Positions 56,427-64,000 of a DNA stretch of 64,000 nt are shown here, piece after piece. A program made the position numbers and the translations under genes. This DNA is from Paralysiella testudinis (GTDB lineage Bacteria; Pseudomonadota; Gammaproteobacteria; Burkholderiales; Neisseriaceae). The notes below the pieces were generated by a model. It had not been told where the DNA came from, searched no databases, and saw only the letters and a program-made list of their open reading frames with translations. The DNA lies in the NCBI RefSeq assembly GCF_016894345.1, contig NZ_CP069798.1:1881385-1945384 (forward strand), given 5' to 3'. How positions within the stretch are numbered: position 1 is the stretch's first letter; each line of letters begins with the position of its first letter.

Positions 56427-57418
56427 CAGCGTGCAGCCTCTGCTTTAGGCAAGCGCACCGCCCATTGCTCCGGCCAAGCCGCATCGGCATTCAGGCGCAC
56501 ATAGCCGTTGCCGGTAAGGCCGCCTTTGAGCAGGTTTTTGTGTTGCAACGCAATGTCCGCCGGAATGCGCAGGCGCACCTTATACATCATTTTTTGGCGC
56601 TCGGCGGCGGTTTCCACTGCTTTTGGGGTGAACTGCGCTTGTGCAGCGATAAATTGCACCGCGGCCGGCCATACTGCATCTATGCCGTCCAACACAATGC
56701 GCGCCTCGCTGCCCAAAATGAGCTTACCGGTATCGGCCACTGGCAAAAACACATTCATCGACACATCGGCCGGGTTGAGCAGCGTAACCACTTTACTGCC
56801 CGCGCCCACCACATTGCCCACTTGCGCAATGCGGTATTCCACCCGCCCGGCAATCGGCGCGCGGATTTGCATATCTTGATTGGCAGAAGCGGCCGCATCG
56901 GTTTGCGCCTGTGCCTGCGCCACCGCCGCCACCGCTTCGGCACGCCCGGCTTGCGCGGCTTTTACCGCTGCGGCAGCGGCATCACGCGCCGCTTGGCGCC
57001 GTTGCACTTCGGCCGCCGACACCAAGGCTTCGTTTTTTAAGCGGCGGGTATTGTCGAGCTCCATTTGCGCAGTTTTTTGCTGCTGGCGCTGGGCGGCAAT
57101 TTCGGCATCCGCCCGCGCCACCGCTTCTTGCGCCCGCTGCTTGGCCGCTTCGGCACCGGCCAATTGGCTGTTGCTTTGATCGGACGACAACTCGGCCAGC
57201 ACTGCGTTTTGCGCCACTTCATCGCCCTCGTCTACCCGCAGCGCCACCACCCGGCCGGCATATAAAGTGGCCACGTCCATGCGTTGCAATTCCAAGCGCC
57301 CGTTGCCGCCGGCAAAGCCTTCAGGCAGCCCTTTGCTGCCGGTGAGGTTCACCCACACCCCGATGCCCGCCAACACTGCCGCGATTGCCACCCCGCCCCA
57401 CAGCCATTTTTTTTGCAT
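56426..57418 (-). CDS. HlyD-type periplasmic adaptor (YhiI-like)
   Basis: 330 aa membrane-fusion protein. N-terminal membrane anchor (about 5-25), biotinyl-like hairpin beginning LYAGRVVALRVDEGDEV, a long Ala/Gln/Arg coiled coil (about 85-180) and a second lipoyl half (RAPIAGRVEYRIAQVGNVV). Links the inner-membrane ABC proteins to an outer-membrane factor. First gene of the exporter operon. Confidence 0.9.
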   Translation of the reverse strand: MQKKWLWGGVAIAAVLAGIGVWVNLTGSKGLPEGFAGGNGRLELQRMDVATLYAGRVVALRVDEGDEVAQNAVLAELSSDQSNSQLAGAEAAKQRAQEAVARADAEIAAQRQQQKTAQMELDNTRRLKNEALVSAAEVQRRQAARDAAAAAVKAAQAGRAEAVAAVAQAQAQTDAAASANQDMQIRAPIAGRVEYRIAQVGNVVGAGSKVVTLLNPADVSMNVFLPVADTGKLILGSEARIVLDGIDAVWPAAVQFIAAQAQFTPKAVETAAERQKMMYKVRLRIPADIALQHKNLLKGGLTGNGYVRLNADAAWPEQWAVRLPKAEAAR

Positions 57419-57838
57419 TGCGCTTGTCCTTAAACTCGATTTTCTAAATTTGATTTAACCCGACTATTTCGGCGCACCAAGAGCTTGTTAACAATTTTTT
57501 TCGTGCCGACAGCCATAATAGAAAATTGTAAACAGACCCTAAACTTTTGCAGAGCAACAAAATACCAGTAAAAACCGCTTCCGTATAGTATATGCGTGAC
57601 CCGCAGCCATTTGTTAGACCTACTGTATTGAAACTGAAACAGCGCCAAACCATGCCGCTCGGATTCATTATCGCTCGTAATACCCCAAAATTGATTTTAC
57701 ATCTTTATAAACACCTGACCAAACAGAATAATTTCTCATAGTTAATTGAAATTAAATCAAATATAATGCGCCTTCAAATGAATGATATTTTCACACCAAA
57801 CATTTGATTATTCAAAATAAATATTTGGAGTAGTACAC
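57419..57838. other. A/T-rich intergenic region between the exporter and the binding-protein gene
   Basis: Contains the short inverted element at 57480-57541 and, near 57762-57767, a TATAAT that could be the -10 of the downstream lipoprotein gene; no good -35 partner is seen. Otherwise nothing recognisable. Confidence 0.4.
57480..57541. repeat. 62-bp element with IS5/MITE-like ends
   Basis: The left end AGAGCTTGTTAACAATTTT and right end AAAATTGTAAACAGACCCT are imperfect complements. Both resemble the ends of the IS at 9270 and MITE at 10145 (AGGGTCTGTTCACAATT). Probably a shrunken, degenerate MITE. Confidence 0.6.
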
Positions 57839-58657
57839 ATGCACAACACCATAAACCCAAAAGGTTTATTTATATCTAAATTTAATAAATGGACTGCCGT
57901 CACCATGATGGCTTTTTTAATCACTTCCTGCAGCGACACCCCTGTCGCCGACACCACCGCCAGCCAGCCGGTTGCAGCAACAACGGTTTACAAAGTGATG
58001 ACCGAGCCCACCTACCCGCCGTTTGTGTTTCGCGACCAGCAAGACCGGCCCAGTGGCTTTGACGTGGATATTCTGAACGCCATTGCCCAGCAGCAAGGAT
58101 TCAGCCTCACTTACACCAGCCATCCCTGGCAGTCGATTTTCAACACACTCGACCAAGGCCAAGCCGATATTGTTTCTGCCGGCATTACCATCACCGAAGC
58201 ACGCAAAGAACGCATGGATTTTAGCGCCCCTTATTTTGAATCACGCCAAATGGCATTGTTAGGCGCAGGTGCCGCCAATAGCCAATCGTTTGCCGATTTA
58301 AAACCCATGCGCCTGGCTTTAAAACCCGGTACCACCTCGGATGACATGGCCAAACAACAAGGCCTGACTGAAAAAGCCACCTATGAAAACACCACTTTTC
58401 TAACCATCCGAAAAGTGATGTCGGGCGAAGCCGATGCCACCATTGGCGACTCCGGCGTAATGTTGTATTACCAGCAGGCTTATCCAGATGCCAAGTTGAA
58501 AACCCTCACCGACAACAACCTGCCCCCCGAGGAGTACGGCTTTGTGGTGCGCAAAGGCAATACCGAATTGCAAAATAAGCTGAACCAAGGCTTGCAGGCG
58601 ATTAAAAGCAACGGCACTTATGATCGGATTTATCGGCAATATTTCGCCAAATCATAA
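57839..58657 (+). CDS. Amino-acid-type ABC solute-binding lipoprotein, no transporter partner
   Basis: 272 aa, SBP_bac_3 family (YKVMTEPTYPPFVFRD, GFDVDILNAIAQQQG, ITEARKERMDFSAPYF). Signal sequence with lipobox LITSC. Start 57839 has GGAG 8 bases upstream. No permease or ATPase gene is next to it, so it must work with a transporter elsewhere or as a sensor. Ligand not predictable; probably polar amino acids. Confidence 0.88.
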   Translation: MHNTINPKGLFISKFNKWTAVTMMAFLITSCSDTPVADTTASQPVAATTVYKVMTEPTYPPFVFRDQQDRPSGFDVDILNAIAQQQGFSLTYTSHPWQSIFNTLDQGQADIVSAGITITEARKERMDFSAPYFESRQMALLGAGAANSQSFADLKPMRLALKPGTTSDDMAKQQGLTEKATYENTTFLTIRKVMSGEADATIGDSGVMLYYQQAYPDAKLKTLTDNNLPPEEYGFVVRKGNTELQNKLNQGLQAIKSNGTYDRIYRQYFAKS

Positions 58658-58660
58658 GTA

Positions 58661-58763
58661 ATACCCATTCGAAAAAATAACCTAACTGCGTTGGCTCGCC
58701 TTGCCGTACTACTTGTACTGTCTGCGGCTTGCCGCCTTGTCATCTCATTTTTAGAATGGGTAT
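58661..58763. mobile_element. 103-bp MITE, copy 1
   Basis: Ends ATACCCATTC and GAATGGGTAT are exact complements. The interior includes CTAACTGCGTTGGCTCGCC and GTACTACTTGTACTGTC. Nearly identical to the complement of 63183-63286. No coding capacity. Confidence 0.82.
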
Positions 58764-58800
58764 AAATAATTGAAGATACGCACTTACTGGTAAAGGCAGC

Positions 58801-58860
58801 CTGAAACACCATTTCATGATTTCAGGCTGCCTGAAACACCATTTCATGATTTCAGGCAGC
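58801..58860. repeat. Two tandem 30-bp units made from DUS cores
   Basis: 58801-58830 and 58831-58860 differ at one base; each starts CTGAAACACCATTTCATGAT. AGGCWGCCTGAA-type DUS sit at both joints and ends. Probably a recent duplication of a DUS hairpin. Confidence 0.85.
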
Positions 58861-58906
58861 CTTTTCACATTACACACATCACCTAAAATCACCTATATCC
58901 ACAGAC

Positions 58907-58920
58907 TTGATGCACATCAA
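58907..58920 (+). promoter_or_regulatory. Perfect FNR box, upstream site
   Basis: TTGATGCACATCAA matches the TTGAT-N4-ATCAA FNR consensus exactly. It is centred 43 bp upstream of the second box, about four helical turns, so both sites lie on the same DNA face. Confidence 0.85.
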
Positions 58921-58949
58921 TACATTTCTTAACATGGCTACTTTATTAT

Positions 58950-58990
58950 TTGATTTACATCAATGCCCTAAAAAAACAGGCCGCTATAAT
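58950..58990 (+). promoter_or_regulatory. FNR-dependent class II promoter of the 43-codon gene
   Basis: TTGATTTACATCAA (58950-58963) is a second perfect FNR box. A consensus -10, TATAAT, lies at 58985-58990, putting the box centre about 41 bp before the likely start near 58997. This is the classical spacing for FNR activation under low oxygen. Confidence 0.82.
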
Positions 58991-59058
58991 CGCTACATCT
59001 ACTCAGCGGCAGCGCCGCCAAGCCCAATAAACCCAATACTGACTTAAGGGAGCGCGTT

Positions 59059-59190
59059 ATGGAACTGTTTGCCGAATTATTCAAATCCCCCATCGGCATT
59101 TTGTCCCTTATTACCATTGTAGTCATCATTATGATTGCCACCTACCTTTTCTTCTGGGTGAAAAAACAGGTGGAAAAAGACGGCAAATAA
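59059..59190 (+). CDS. 43-aa DUF3149-like membrane micro-protein
   Basis: MELFAELFKSPIGILSLITI, a hydrophobic helix (about 13-35), then basic WVKKQVEKDGK. This layout fits the DUF3149 family of tiny inner-membrane proteins. AGGGAG lies 8 bases before the ATG. It has its own FNR promoter and terminator, so it is likely a single-gene transcript of about 280 nt made when oxygen is low. Function unknown. Confidence 0.82.
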   Translation: MELFAELFKSPIGILSLITIVVIIMIATYLFFWVKKQVEKDGK

Positions 59191-59250
59191 ACCGCTTGCC
59201 TGCATTAACCTAGCACTTATTTTGATTTCCTCTTGATGTGTGTGTGTTTG

Positions 59251-59277
59251 GGTGTGGCTTTGGCCACACCTTTTTTT
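59251..59277 (+). terminator. Terminator after the micro-protein gene
   Basis: GGTGTGGC pairs with GCCACACC across TTTG, followed by seven T. It lies upstream of the chosen galM start, so galM is probably not mainly read from the FNR promoter. Confidence 0.9.
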
Positions 59278-59339
59278 GCGTGTTCGCCATGCAGCGGCTT
59301 ATACTGCGCCCCAGTTATCCAGCCCCAAAACACCTTCAC

Positions 59340-60374
59340 ATGACAGCCAAGCTCAACCAACGCCCTTTCGGCCATATCCAACAACACCCTGCCACCTTAT
59401 ACACCCTCAGCAACCGCAACGGTATGTCGGTATCGGTATGCGATTTCGGCGCCATCATTACCTCAATCCAAGTGCCTGCCCGCCACGGCGTACACGAATG
59501 CGTACTCGGTTTTGAGCAAGCCGCAGATTATGCCGCCCCCGCTTATCGCGCCCAATATCCTTATTTGGGTGCGGTGATTGGCCGCCATGCCGGGCGCATC
59601 CGCCAAGCGCGTGCCCCGCTAAACGGGCAAATCCTGCCATTGGCGGCCAACCACCACGGCCATCAGCTGCACGGCGGCCCTGTGGGCTTTGACAGCGTGC
59701 CCTGGCATTTTGCCGGCAGCCACTGCGATGATGGCGGCGTAGAAATCCGCCTCAGCCACCGCAGCGCCGATGGCGATCAAGGCTATCCGGGGCAATTGGA
59801 TGTCAGCGTTTGCTACCGCTTGGATCAACACAATGCCCTAAGCGTACACTTTGAAGCCCGCAGCGATGCCGATACCTTGCTCAATCTTACCCAGCACAGC
59901 TATTTCCATTTGGGCGCCCCCGGCAACACCGTGGCCGACCACCAATTGCAAATTAACGCCGCCGATATCCTCGCCACCAACAGCGAGCTGATGCCCACCG
60001 GCCAACTCGCTGCCGTGGCAGGCACACCGCTGGATTTTCGCCAGCCGCGCGCCATTGCTACCACCGCCATCGACACGGCTTATGTGCTGCCTGAATATGC
60101 CCAACCCTTGCAACACACTGCCGCCCATGTGTGCCACCCCGGCAGCGGCATCAATTTAAAGATTCACACCGACAACCCCGTGCTGGTGGTGTACAACGGC
60201 GGCTTTCTGCCCAAGCTGGCCGTGCCCGGGCGCAAATCTTTGCAGCCCTACGGCGGCATTTGCTTTGAAGCGCAAGGCTATACCGATGCGGCCAACCATA
60301 CCGAATTTCCCCCCAATCTGCTGCGTGCCGGGGAAGTTTATCGACGCAGCACGGTTTATGCGTTTGCTTGGTAA
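59340..60374 (+). CDS. galM: Aldose 1-epimerase (mutarotase)
   Basis: Interconverts alpha and beta sugar anomers. 344 aa. Catalytic histidine in LNLTQHSYFHLG and glutamate in CFEAQGYTDAANH; sugar-binding GRHAGRI and HQLHGGP are present. ATG 59340 is chosen because the open frame to 59238 runs through a terminator; no clear ribosome site at either start. Confidence 0.92.
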   Translation: MTAKLNQRPFGHIQQHPATLYTLSNRNGMSVSVCDFGAIITSIQVPARHGVHECVLGFEQAADYAAPAYRAQYPYLGAVIGRHAGRIRQARAPLNGQILPLAANHHGHQLHGGPVGFDSVPWHFAGSHCDDGGVEIRLSHRSADGDQGYPGQLDVSVCYRLDQHNALSVHFEARSDADTLLNLTQHSYFHLGAPGNTVADHQLQINAADILATNSELMPTGQLAAVAGTPLDFRQPRAIATTAIDTAYVLPEYAQPLQHTAAHVCHPGSGINLKIHTDNPVLVVYNGGFLPKLAVPGRKSLQPYGGICFEAQGYTDAANHTEFPPNLLRAGEVYRRSTVYAFAW

Positions 60375-60627
60375 CAGAGTTACGCACACCATGTTTTAAA
60401 GCTGCAAAGCAGCACAATCCAAACCCACCTTGCCTTGCTGCATCCCAACAAACAATGCGATAATTTGCCCCGTTTCTCTTAGCGCCTGCTCACAATTTTT
60501 TTTGTAGCCGATTTTTAGTGCAGAAACAGGTGTAGGCAACACCGCAACACCCCAAAAATTCATTTCAGGCAGCCTTTTCAAAGCAGCAAGCCAAGGCTGC
60601 CTGCAACTTTAACAGCAAAGGCAGATT

Positions 60628-62610
60628 ATGGCTTCCCCACTGGCAAACGCCATCCGTTTTCTTTCCGCAGACGCCGTACAACAGGCCAATTCCGGCCATC
60701 CCGGCGCCCCGATGGGCATGGCCGAAATGGCCGAAGTGTTGTGGACACAGTTTTTAAACCACAACCCGGCCAACCCCAAATTCTACAACCGCGACCGTTT
60801 TGTATTGTCTAACGGCCACGCCTCGATGATTTTGTATAGCCTGTTGCACCTCACCGGCTACAACGTATCCATCGATGATTTGAAAAACTTCCGCCAACTG
60901 CACAGCAACACCCCCGGCCATCCCGAATACGGCTATACCGACGGCGTGGAAACCACCACCGGCCCGCTCGGCCAAGGCATTGCCAATGCCGTGGGCTTTG
61001 CGTTGGCGGAAAAATTGCTGGCCGAAGAATTCAATAAAGACGGCCTCAATATTGTTGACCACCACACCTATGTATTTTTGGGCGACGGCTGCCTGATGGA
61101 AGGCGTGTCGCACGAAGCCTGCTCGCTCGCCGGCACCTTGGGCTTGGGCAAATTGGTGGTACTGTATGACGACAATAATATTTCCATCGACGGCAAAGTA
61201 GACGGCTGGTTTACCGAAAACATCCCCGAGCGCTTTGAAGCCTACGGCTGGCACGTGCTGCCCAATGTAGACGGCCACGACACCGCCGCGCTGAAAGCCG
61301 CCATCGAAGCCGCACGCGCCGAAACCGACAAGCCCAGCATCATCTGCTGCAAAACTTTGATTGGCAAAGGCGCAGCCACCAAAGAAGGCAGCCACAAAAC
61401 CCACGGCGCGCCCTTGGGTACAGAAGAAATCGAAGCCACCCGCAAACATTTGGGCTGGAACCACGGCCCGTTTGAAGTGCCACAAGAAGTCTACACCGCT
61501 TGGAATGCCAAAGAAAAAGGCACCAAGCTGGAAAACGCCTGGAACGCATTGTTTGCCCAATACCAAGCCAAATTCCCTGCCGAGGCTGCCGAATTTGTGC
61601 GCCGCATGGATAAAACCCTGCCACAAAACTTCGATGCCCACGTTCAGGCAGCCTTGCAAGACGTGTGCGCCAAAGCCGAAAAAATCGCCACCCGCAAAGC
61701 CAGCCAAAACAGCATTGAAGTATTGGCGCAAGTATTGCCCGAATTGGTGGGCGGCTCCGCCGACCTCACCCCGTCCAACCTCACCGATTGGTCAAACAGC
61801 GTGGCGGTAAAACCGCACAGCGGCGGCAATTATCTTCACTACGGCGTGCGCGAATTCGGCATGGCCGCCATCATGAACGGCTTGGCACTGCACGGCGGCA
61901 TCAAGCCTTTTGGCGCCACCTTTTTGATGTTCAGCGAATACGCCCGCAACGCCTTACGTATGGCTGCGTTGATGAAAATCAACCCGATTTTCGTGTTTAC
62001 CCACGACTCTATCGGCCTAGGCGAAGACGGCCCCACCCATCAGCCGGTAGAGCAAACCGCCAGCCTGCGCCTGATTCCCAATATGGCCGTTTGGCGCCCG
62101 TGCGACTCCGCCGAATCGCTGGTGGCTTGGGCCGCCGCCGCCAAAGCGGCCAGCCATCCGAGCTGCCTGATTTTCAGCCGCCAAAACCTGCCGTTTATGC
62201 TGCGCAATGAGCAGCAACTGGCCGACATCGCCCGTGGCGGCTATGTATTGCGCCCGGCTGAAGGCAACGCCCAAGCGGTGATTATCGCCACCGGCTCCGA
62301 AGTAGAACTGGCGGTGAACGCCCAAGCCGCGCTGGCCGCTGAAGGCATTGCCGTGCATGTGGTATCCATGCCGTGCACCAATGTGTTTGACCAACAAGAT
62401 GCCGCCTACCGCAACAGCGTGCTGCCGCCCCACTTGCCGCGCGTGGCCGTGGAAGCAGGCGTGAGCGACGGCTGGTATAAATATGTGGGCTTAAACGGCG
62501 CCGTAGTGGGGCTGGACCGCTTCGGCGAATCCGCCCCGGCCGAATTGCTGTTTAAAGAATTCGGCTTTACCACCGAGCATGTGGCAGCAGTGGTGAAAAG
62601 CGTATTGTGA
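60628..62610 (+). CDS. tkt: Transketolase
   Basis: Thiamine-diphosphate enzyme of the pentose phosphate pathway. 660 aa. [16 protein letters not shown], thiamine motif [18 protein letters not shown]...DDNNIS and [11 protein letters not shown] are intact. Preceded by AAAGG; DUS copies are just upstream and within the gene (near 61644). Confidence 0.96.
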   Translation: MASPLANAIRFLSADAVQQANSGHPGAPMGMAEMAEVLWTQFLNHNPANPKFYNRDRFVLSNGHASMILYSLLHLTGYNVSIDDLKNFRQLHSNTPGHPEYGYTDGVETTTGPLGQGIANAVGFALAEKLLAEEFNKDGLNIVDHHTYVFLGDGCLMEGVSHEACSLAGTLGLGKLVVLYDDNNISIDGKVDGWFTENIPERFEAYGWHVLPNVDGHDTAALKAAIEAARAETDKPSIICCKTLIGKGAATKEGSHKTHGAPLGTEEIEATRKHLGWNHGPFEVPQEVYTAWNAKEKGTKLENAWNALFAQYQAKFPAEAAEFVRRMDKTLPQNFDAHVQAALQDVCAKAEKIATRKASQNSIEVLAQVLPELVGGSADLTPSNLTDWSNSVAVKPHSGGNYLHYGVREFGMAAIMNGLALHGGIKPFGATFLMFSEYARNALRMAALMKINPIFVFTHDSIGLGEDGPTHQPVEQTASLRLIPNMAVWRPCDSAESLVAWAAAAKAASHPSCLIFSRQNLPFMLRNEQQLADIARGGYVLRPAEGNAQAVIIATGSEVELAVNAQAALAAEGIAVHVVSMPCTNVFDQQDAAYRNSVLPPHLPRVAVEAGVSDGWYKYVGLNGAVVGLDRFGESAPAELLFKEFGFTTEHVAAVVKSVL

Positions 62611-62631
62611 TTTAATCCATTAATATCAAAT

Positions 62632-62672
62632 AAAAAATCCGTCTGAAACCCATGGTTGTAGACGGATTTTTT
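62632..62672 (+). terminator. Terminator after tkt
   Basis: AAAAAATCCGTCT (62632-62644) pairs with AGACGGATTTTTT (62660-62672). It includes TCCGTCTGAA, one base away from the classical neisserial DUS core GCCGTCTGAA. Confidence 0.85.
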
Positions 62673-62823
62673 TAAACACAACAATAAAACCTACCGTAAA
62701 TAGCGGTGGAGCATAGCAGATGCGTTTTGCACGATTTCACAAAAGACTAAGCCGCGTCTAAGTTTGGCACATTATATTGCTCAACAAGCACAAACCGTGC
62801 GCATGATGATTAGGAGAAGCAAT

Positions 62824-63183
62824 ATGAAAAATTTATCCGCTGCCATTTTGCTGGCTATTTTGGGCGCCACATCACTCAGCACTTTCGCCGCCCCCACCCC
62901 AGTGCCCACCGGTACGCAAAAAACTGCACCTGCTGCCGTAAGCAAAGCAGCGCCCCCAGCAGCCAAAACCGCACCTGCAGCGGTGACTAAAGCGGCTGCT
63001 ACACCCGCCAAAACCACCGCCAAGCCTGTTGAAAAAGCCGCCGCCAAACCCGCTGGCCAAACCACGGCTCTCAAAACCCAAAACCAAGCCAGTAAAATTG
63101 TCTGCAAAGACGGCACCCAGTCCAACGCCAAAACCACGCATGGCGCTTGTTCCAAACATGGTGGCATCGCCAAAAAAAGCTAA
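62824..63183 (+). CDS. Small secreted Ala/Lys/Pro-rich protein with a DUF3761-like tail
   Basis: 119 aa. Signal peptide MKNLSAAILLAILGATSLSTFA, then a low-complexity Ala/Lys/Pro/Thr stretch and a C-terminal CKDGTQSNAKTTHGACSKHG, the DUF3761 pattern with two cysteines. AGGAG precedes ATG 62824. Probably periplasmic; function unknown. Similar repeats suggest a variable linker. Confidence 0.75.
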   Translation: MKNLSAAILLAILGATSLSTFAAPTPVPTGTQKTAPAAVSKAAPPAAKTAPAAVTKAAATPAKTTAKPVEKAAAKPAGQTTALKTQNQASKIVCKDGTQSNAKTTHGACSKHGGIAKKS

Positions 63184-63286
63184 TACCAATTCTAAAAAAT
63201 AAGATAACAAGGCGGCGAGCCGCAGACAGTACAAGTAGTACGGCAAGGCGAGCCAACGCAGTTAGGTTATTTTTTAGGATTGGTAT
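63183..63286. mobile_element. 104-bp MITE, copy 2 (inverted)
   Basis: Starts ATACCAATTCTAAAAAATAA and ends with the near-complement TTTTTTAGGATTGGTAT. Its complement matches the interior of 58661-58763 almost base for base. It sits immediately after the stop codon of the small secreted protein. Confidence 0.82.
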
Positions 63287-63481
63287 AAACCCGACACACC
63301 TGCTTAAACCAAAGGCTGCCTGAAAATCCTTTCAGGCAGCCTTTACTTAATGCGCCATCCGCTCTGCCTGAAAGTAAAAAACCGCAAAAACAATGCGGCA
63401 CAATGCTGAGCAAACCTAAAAGCCAACAAATTTGATTACAATCCACACTGCTCAAAATCACCGAAACCCAGCGACACACCC

Positions 63482-63997
63482 ATGTTCGAAAAATGGCAAC
63501 ACAAACTGCCCACCCGCGAAAAAATCTTTTCCTCGCGCTGGTTCAAGCCCTTTGCTCATTGGTTTAACAAGCCCGAATACTGGGCGTTTAGCCGCGACAA
63601 AGTGGCTTTGTCGGTGGCCATCGGCTTGTTTTGCGGCATGTTGCCCGCGCCAACACAGTTTTTTTCGGCACTGATGCTGGCCTATGTATTGCGCACCCAA
63701 GTACCGATTGCCTTGTTTTCCACCCTCTACACCAACCCCGTTACCCTGATTCCCCTGTATGTGGCCGCCTATGAGCTGGGCAGCTGGGTCTTGATTGGCG
63801 ATGCGCCACACCCCGAATTAATCATGCCCGCTTTTGGCGAACCCGGCTTCTGGGGCAATGCCGCTGCTTGGGCCGCCCGTTTTGGTAAACCCTTGGCATT
63901 GGGGATATTGATTATGGGCAGCATTTTTGCCATTATCGGCTATGCTTTGGTGCAAATTATCTGGCGCTGGCGCAGCCGCCGCAAACAGGCTGCCTGA
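63482..63997 (+). CDS. DUF2062 membrane protein
   Basis: 171 aa with three or four membrane segments. DUF2062 signatures: AFSRDKVALSVAIGLFCGML, PTQFFSALMLAYVLRTQVPI and YTNPVTLIPLYVAAYELGSW. Function unknown. The stop codon lies inside a DUS (GGCTGCCTGAAAC at the window end). Complete as given. Confidence 0.9.
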   Translation: MFEKWQHKLPTREKIFSSRWFKPFAHWFNKPEYWAFSRDKVALSVAIGLFCGMLPAPTQFFSALMLAYVLRTQVPIALFSTLYTNPVTLIPLYVAAYELGSWVLIGDAPHPELIMPAFGEPGFWGNAAAWAARFGKPLALGILIMGSIFAIIGYALVQIIWRWRSRRKQAA

Positions 63998-64000
63998 AAC

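Noticed and set aside
59059..59190. Regulatory small RNA instead of a gene
   Set aside because: Good ribosome site, DUF3149-like composition and a clear membrane helix favour a protein, although the transcript could also act as RNA.

Overview
The window looks like a chromosomal segment of a nitrate-respiring member of the Neisseriaceae, outside the meningococcus/gonococcus group. The main evidence is the DNA uptake sequence (DUS): dozens of copies of AGGCTGCCTGAA or its complement TTCAGGCAGCCT, often as inverted pairs that double as transcription terminators. This is the Simonsiella-type DUS dialect, with a few AGGCTACCTGAA variants. Gene order also fits the family: folC-SPOR protein-cvpA-purF, a peroxiredoxin-glutaredoxin hybrid beside an Lpd-like enzyme, and DUF4189 and DUF2062 proteins. 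Most genes are core metabolism. No rRNA, tRNA, CRISPR or prophage was seen.

Layout. 1-2.1 kb: rplY and trpB. 2.2-8.5 kb: choline-to-glycine-betaine genes betT, betA and betB on the minus strand; between betT and betA lies a cluster of REP-like palindromes around a small GIY-YIG nuclease gene. 8.6-14.2 kb: folA and thyA on the minus strand, separated by an intact IS5-type element, a related MITE, a monooxygenase-dehydrogenase fusion gene and a DUF4241 gene. 14.3-28.5 kb: dusA, an Lpd-like oxidoreductase, prx-grx, a DUF945 protein, a fatty acid desaturase, a lipoprotein, an ArsC-like protein with lpxH, proS, a methyltransferase and mltD. 28.7-32.2 kb: sdaA, a small unknown protein, ccoS and an LplT-like transporter. 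32.6-39.9 kb: two nitrate/nitrite transporters (NarK1 and NarK2 types) followed by molybdenum cofactor genes moeA, moaA, mobA, moaC, moaD and moaE. 40.3-46.4 kb: purF, cvpA, a SPOR protein, folC and small envelope or unknown genes. 46.5-57.4 kb: a GlcD-like flavoenzyme, a patatin-like lipoprotein, and an export system (outer-membrane factor, IS110 relic, ABC permease, double-ATPase RbbA-like protein, HlyD adaptor). 57.8-64 kb: an orphan solute-binding lipoprotein, a 43-codon gene with two perfect FNR boxes, galM, tkt, a small secreted protein and a DUF2062 protein.

How the parts fit. The narK pair and Moco genes imply a molybdenum nitrate reductase encoded elsewhere. The perfect FNR boxes and CcoS fit a microaerobic or denitrifying lifestyle. 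The bet genes indicate osmoprotection from choline.

The most unusual material is between the genes. There are four paired REP elements with compensatory stem changes, one pair on each side of the GIY-YIG nuclease gene. There is a two-copy MITE of about 103 bp, an IS5-type element abutting a MITE with the same ends, and a self-contained FNR-type promoter, micro-protein and terminator unit. All functions come from motif and family recognition by eye; no database search was run.
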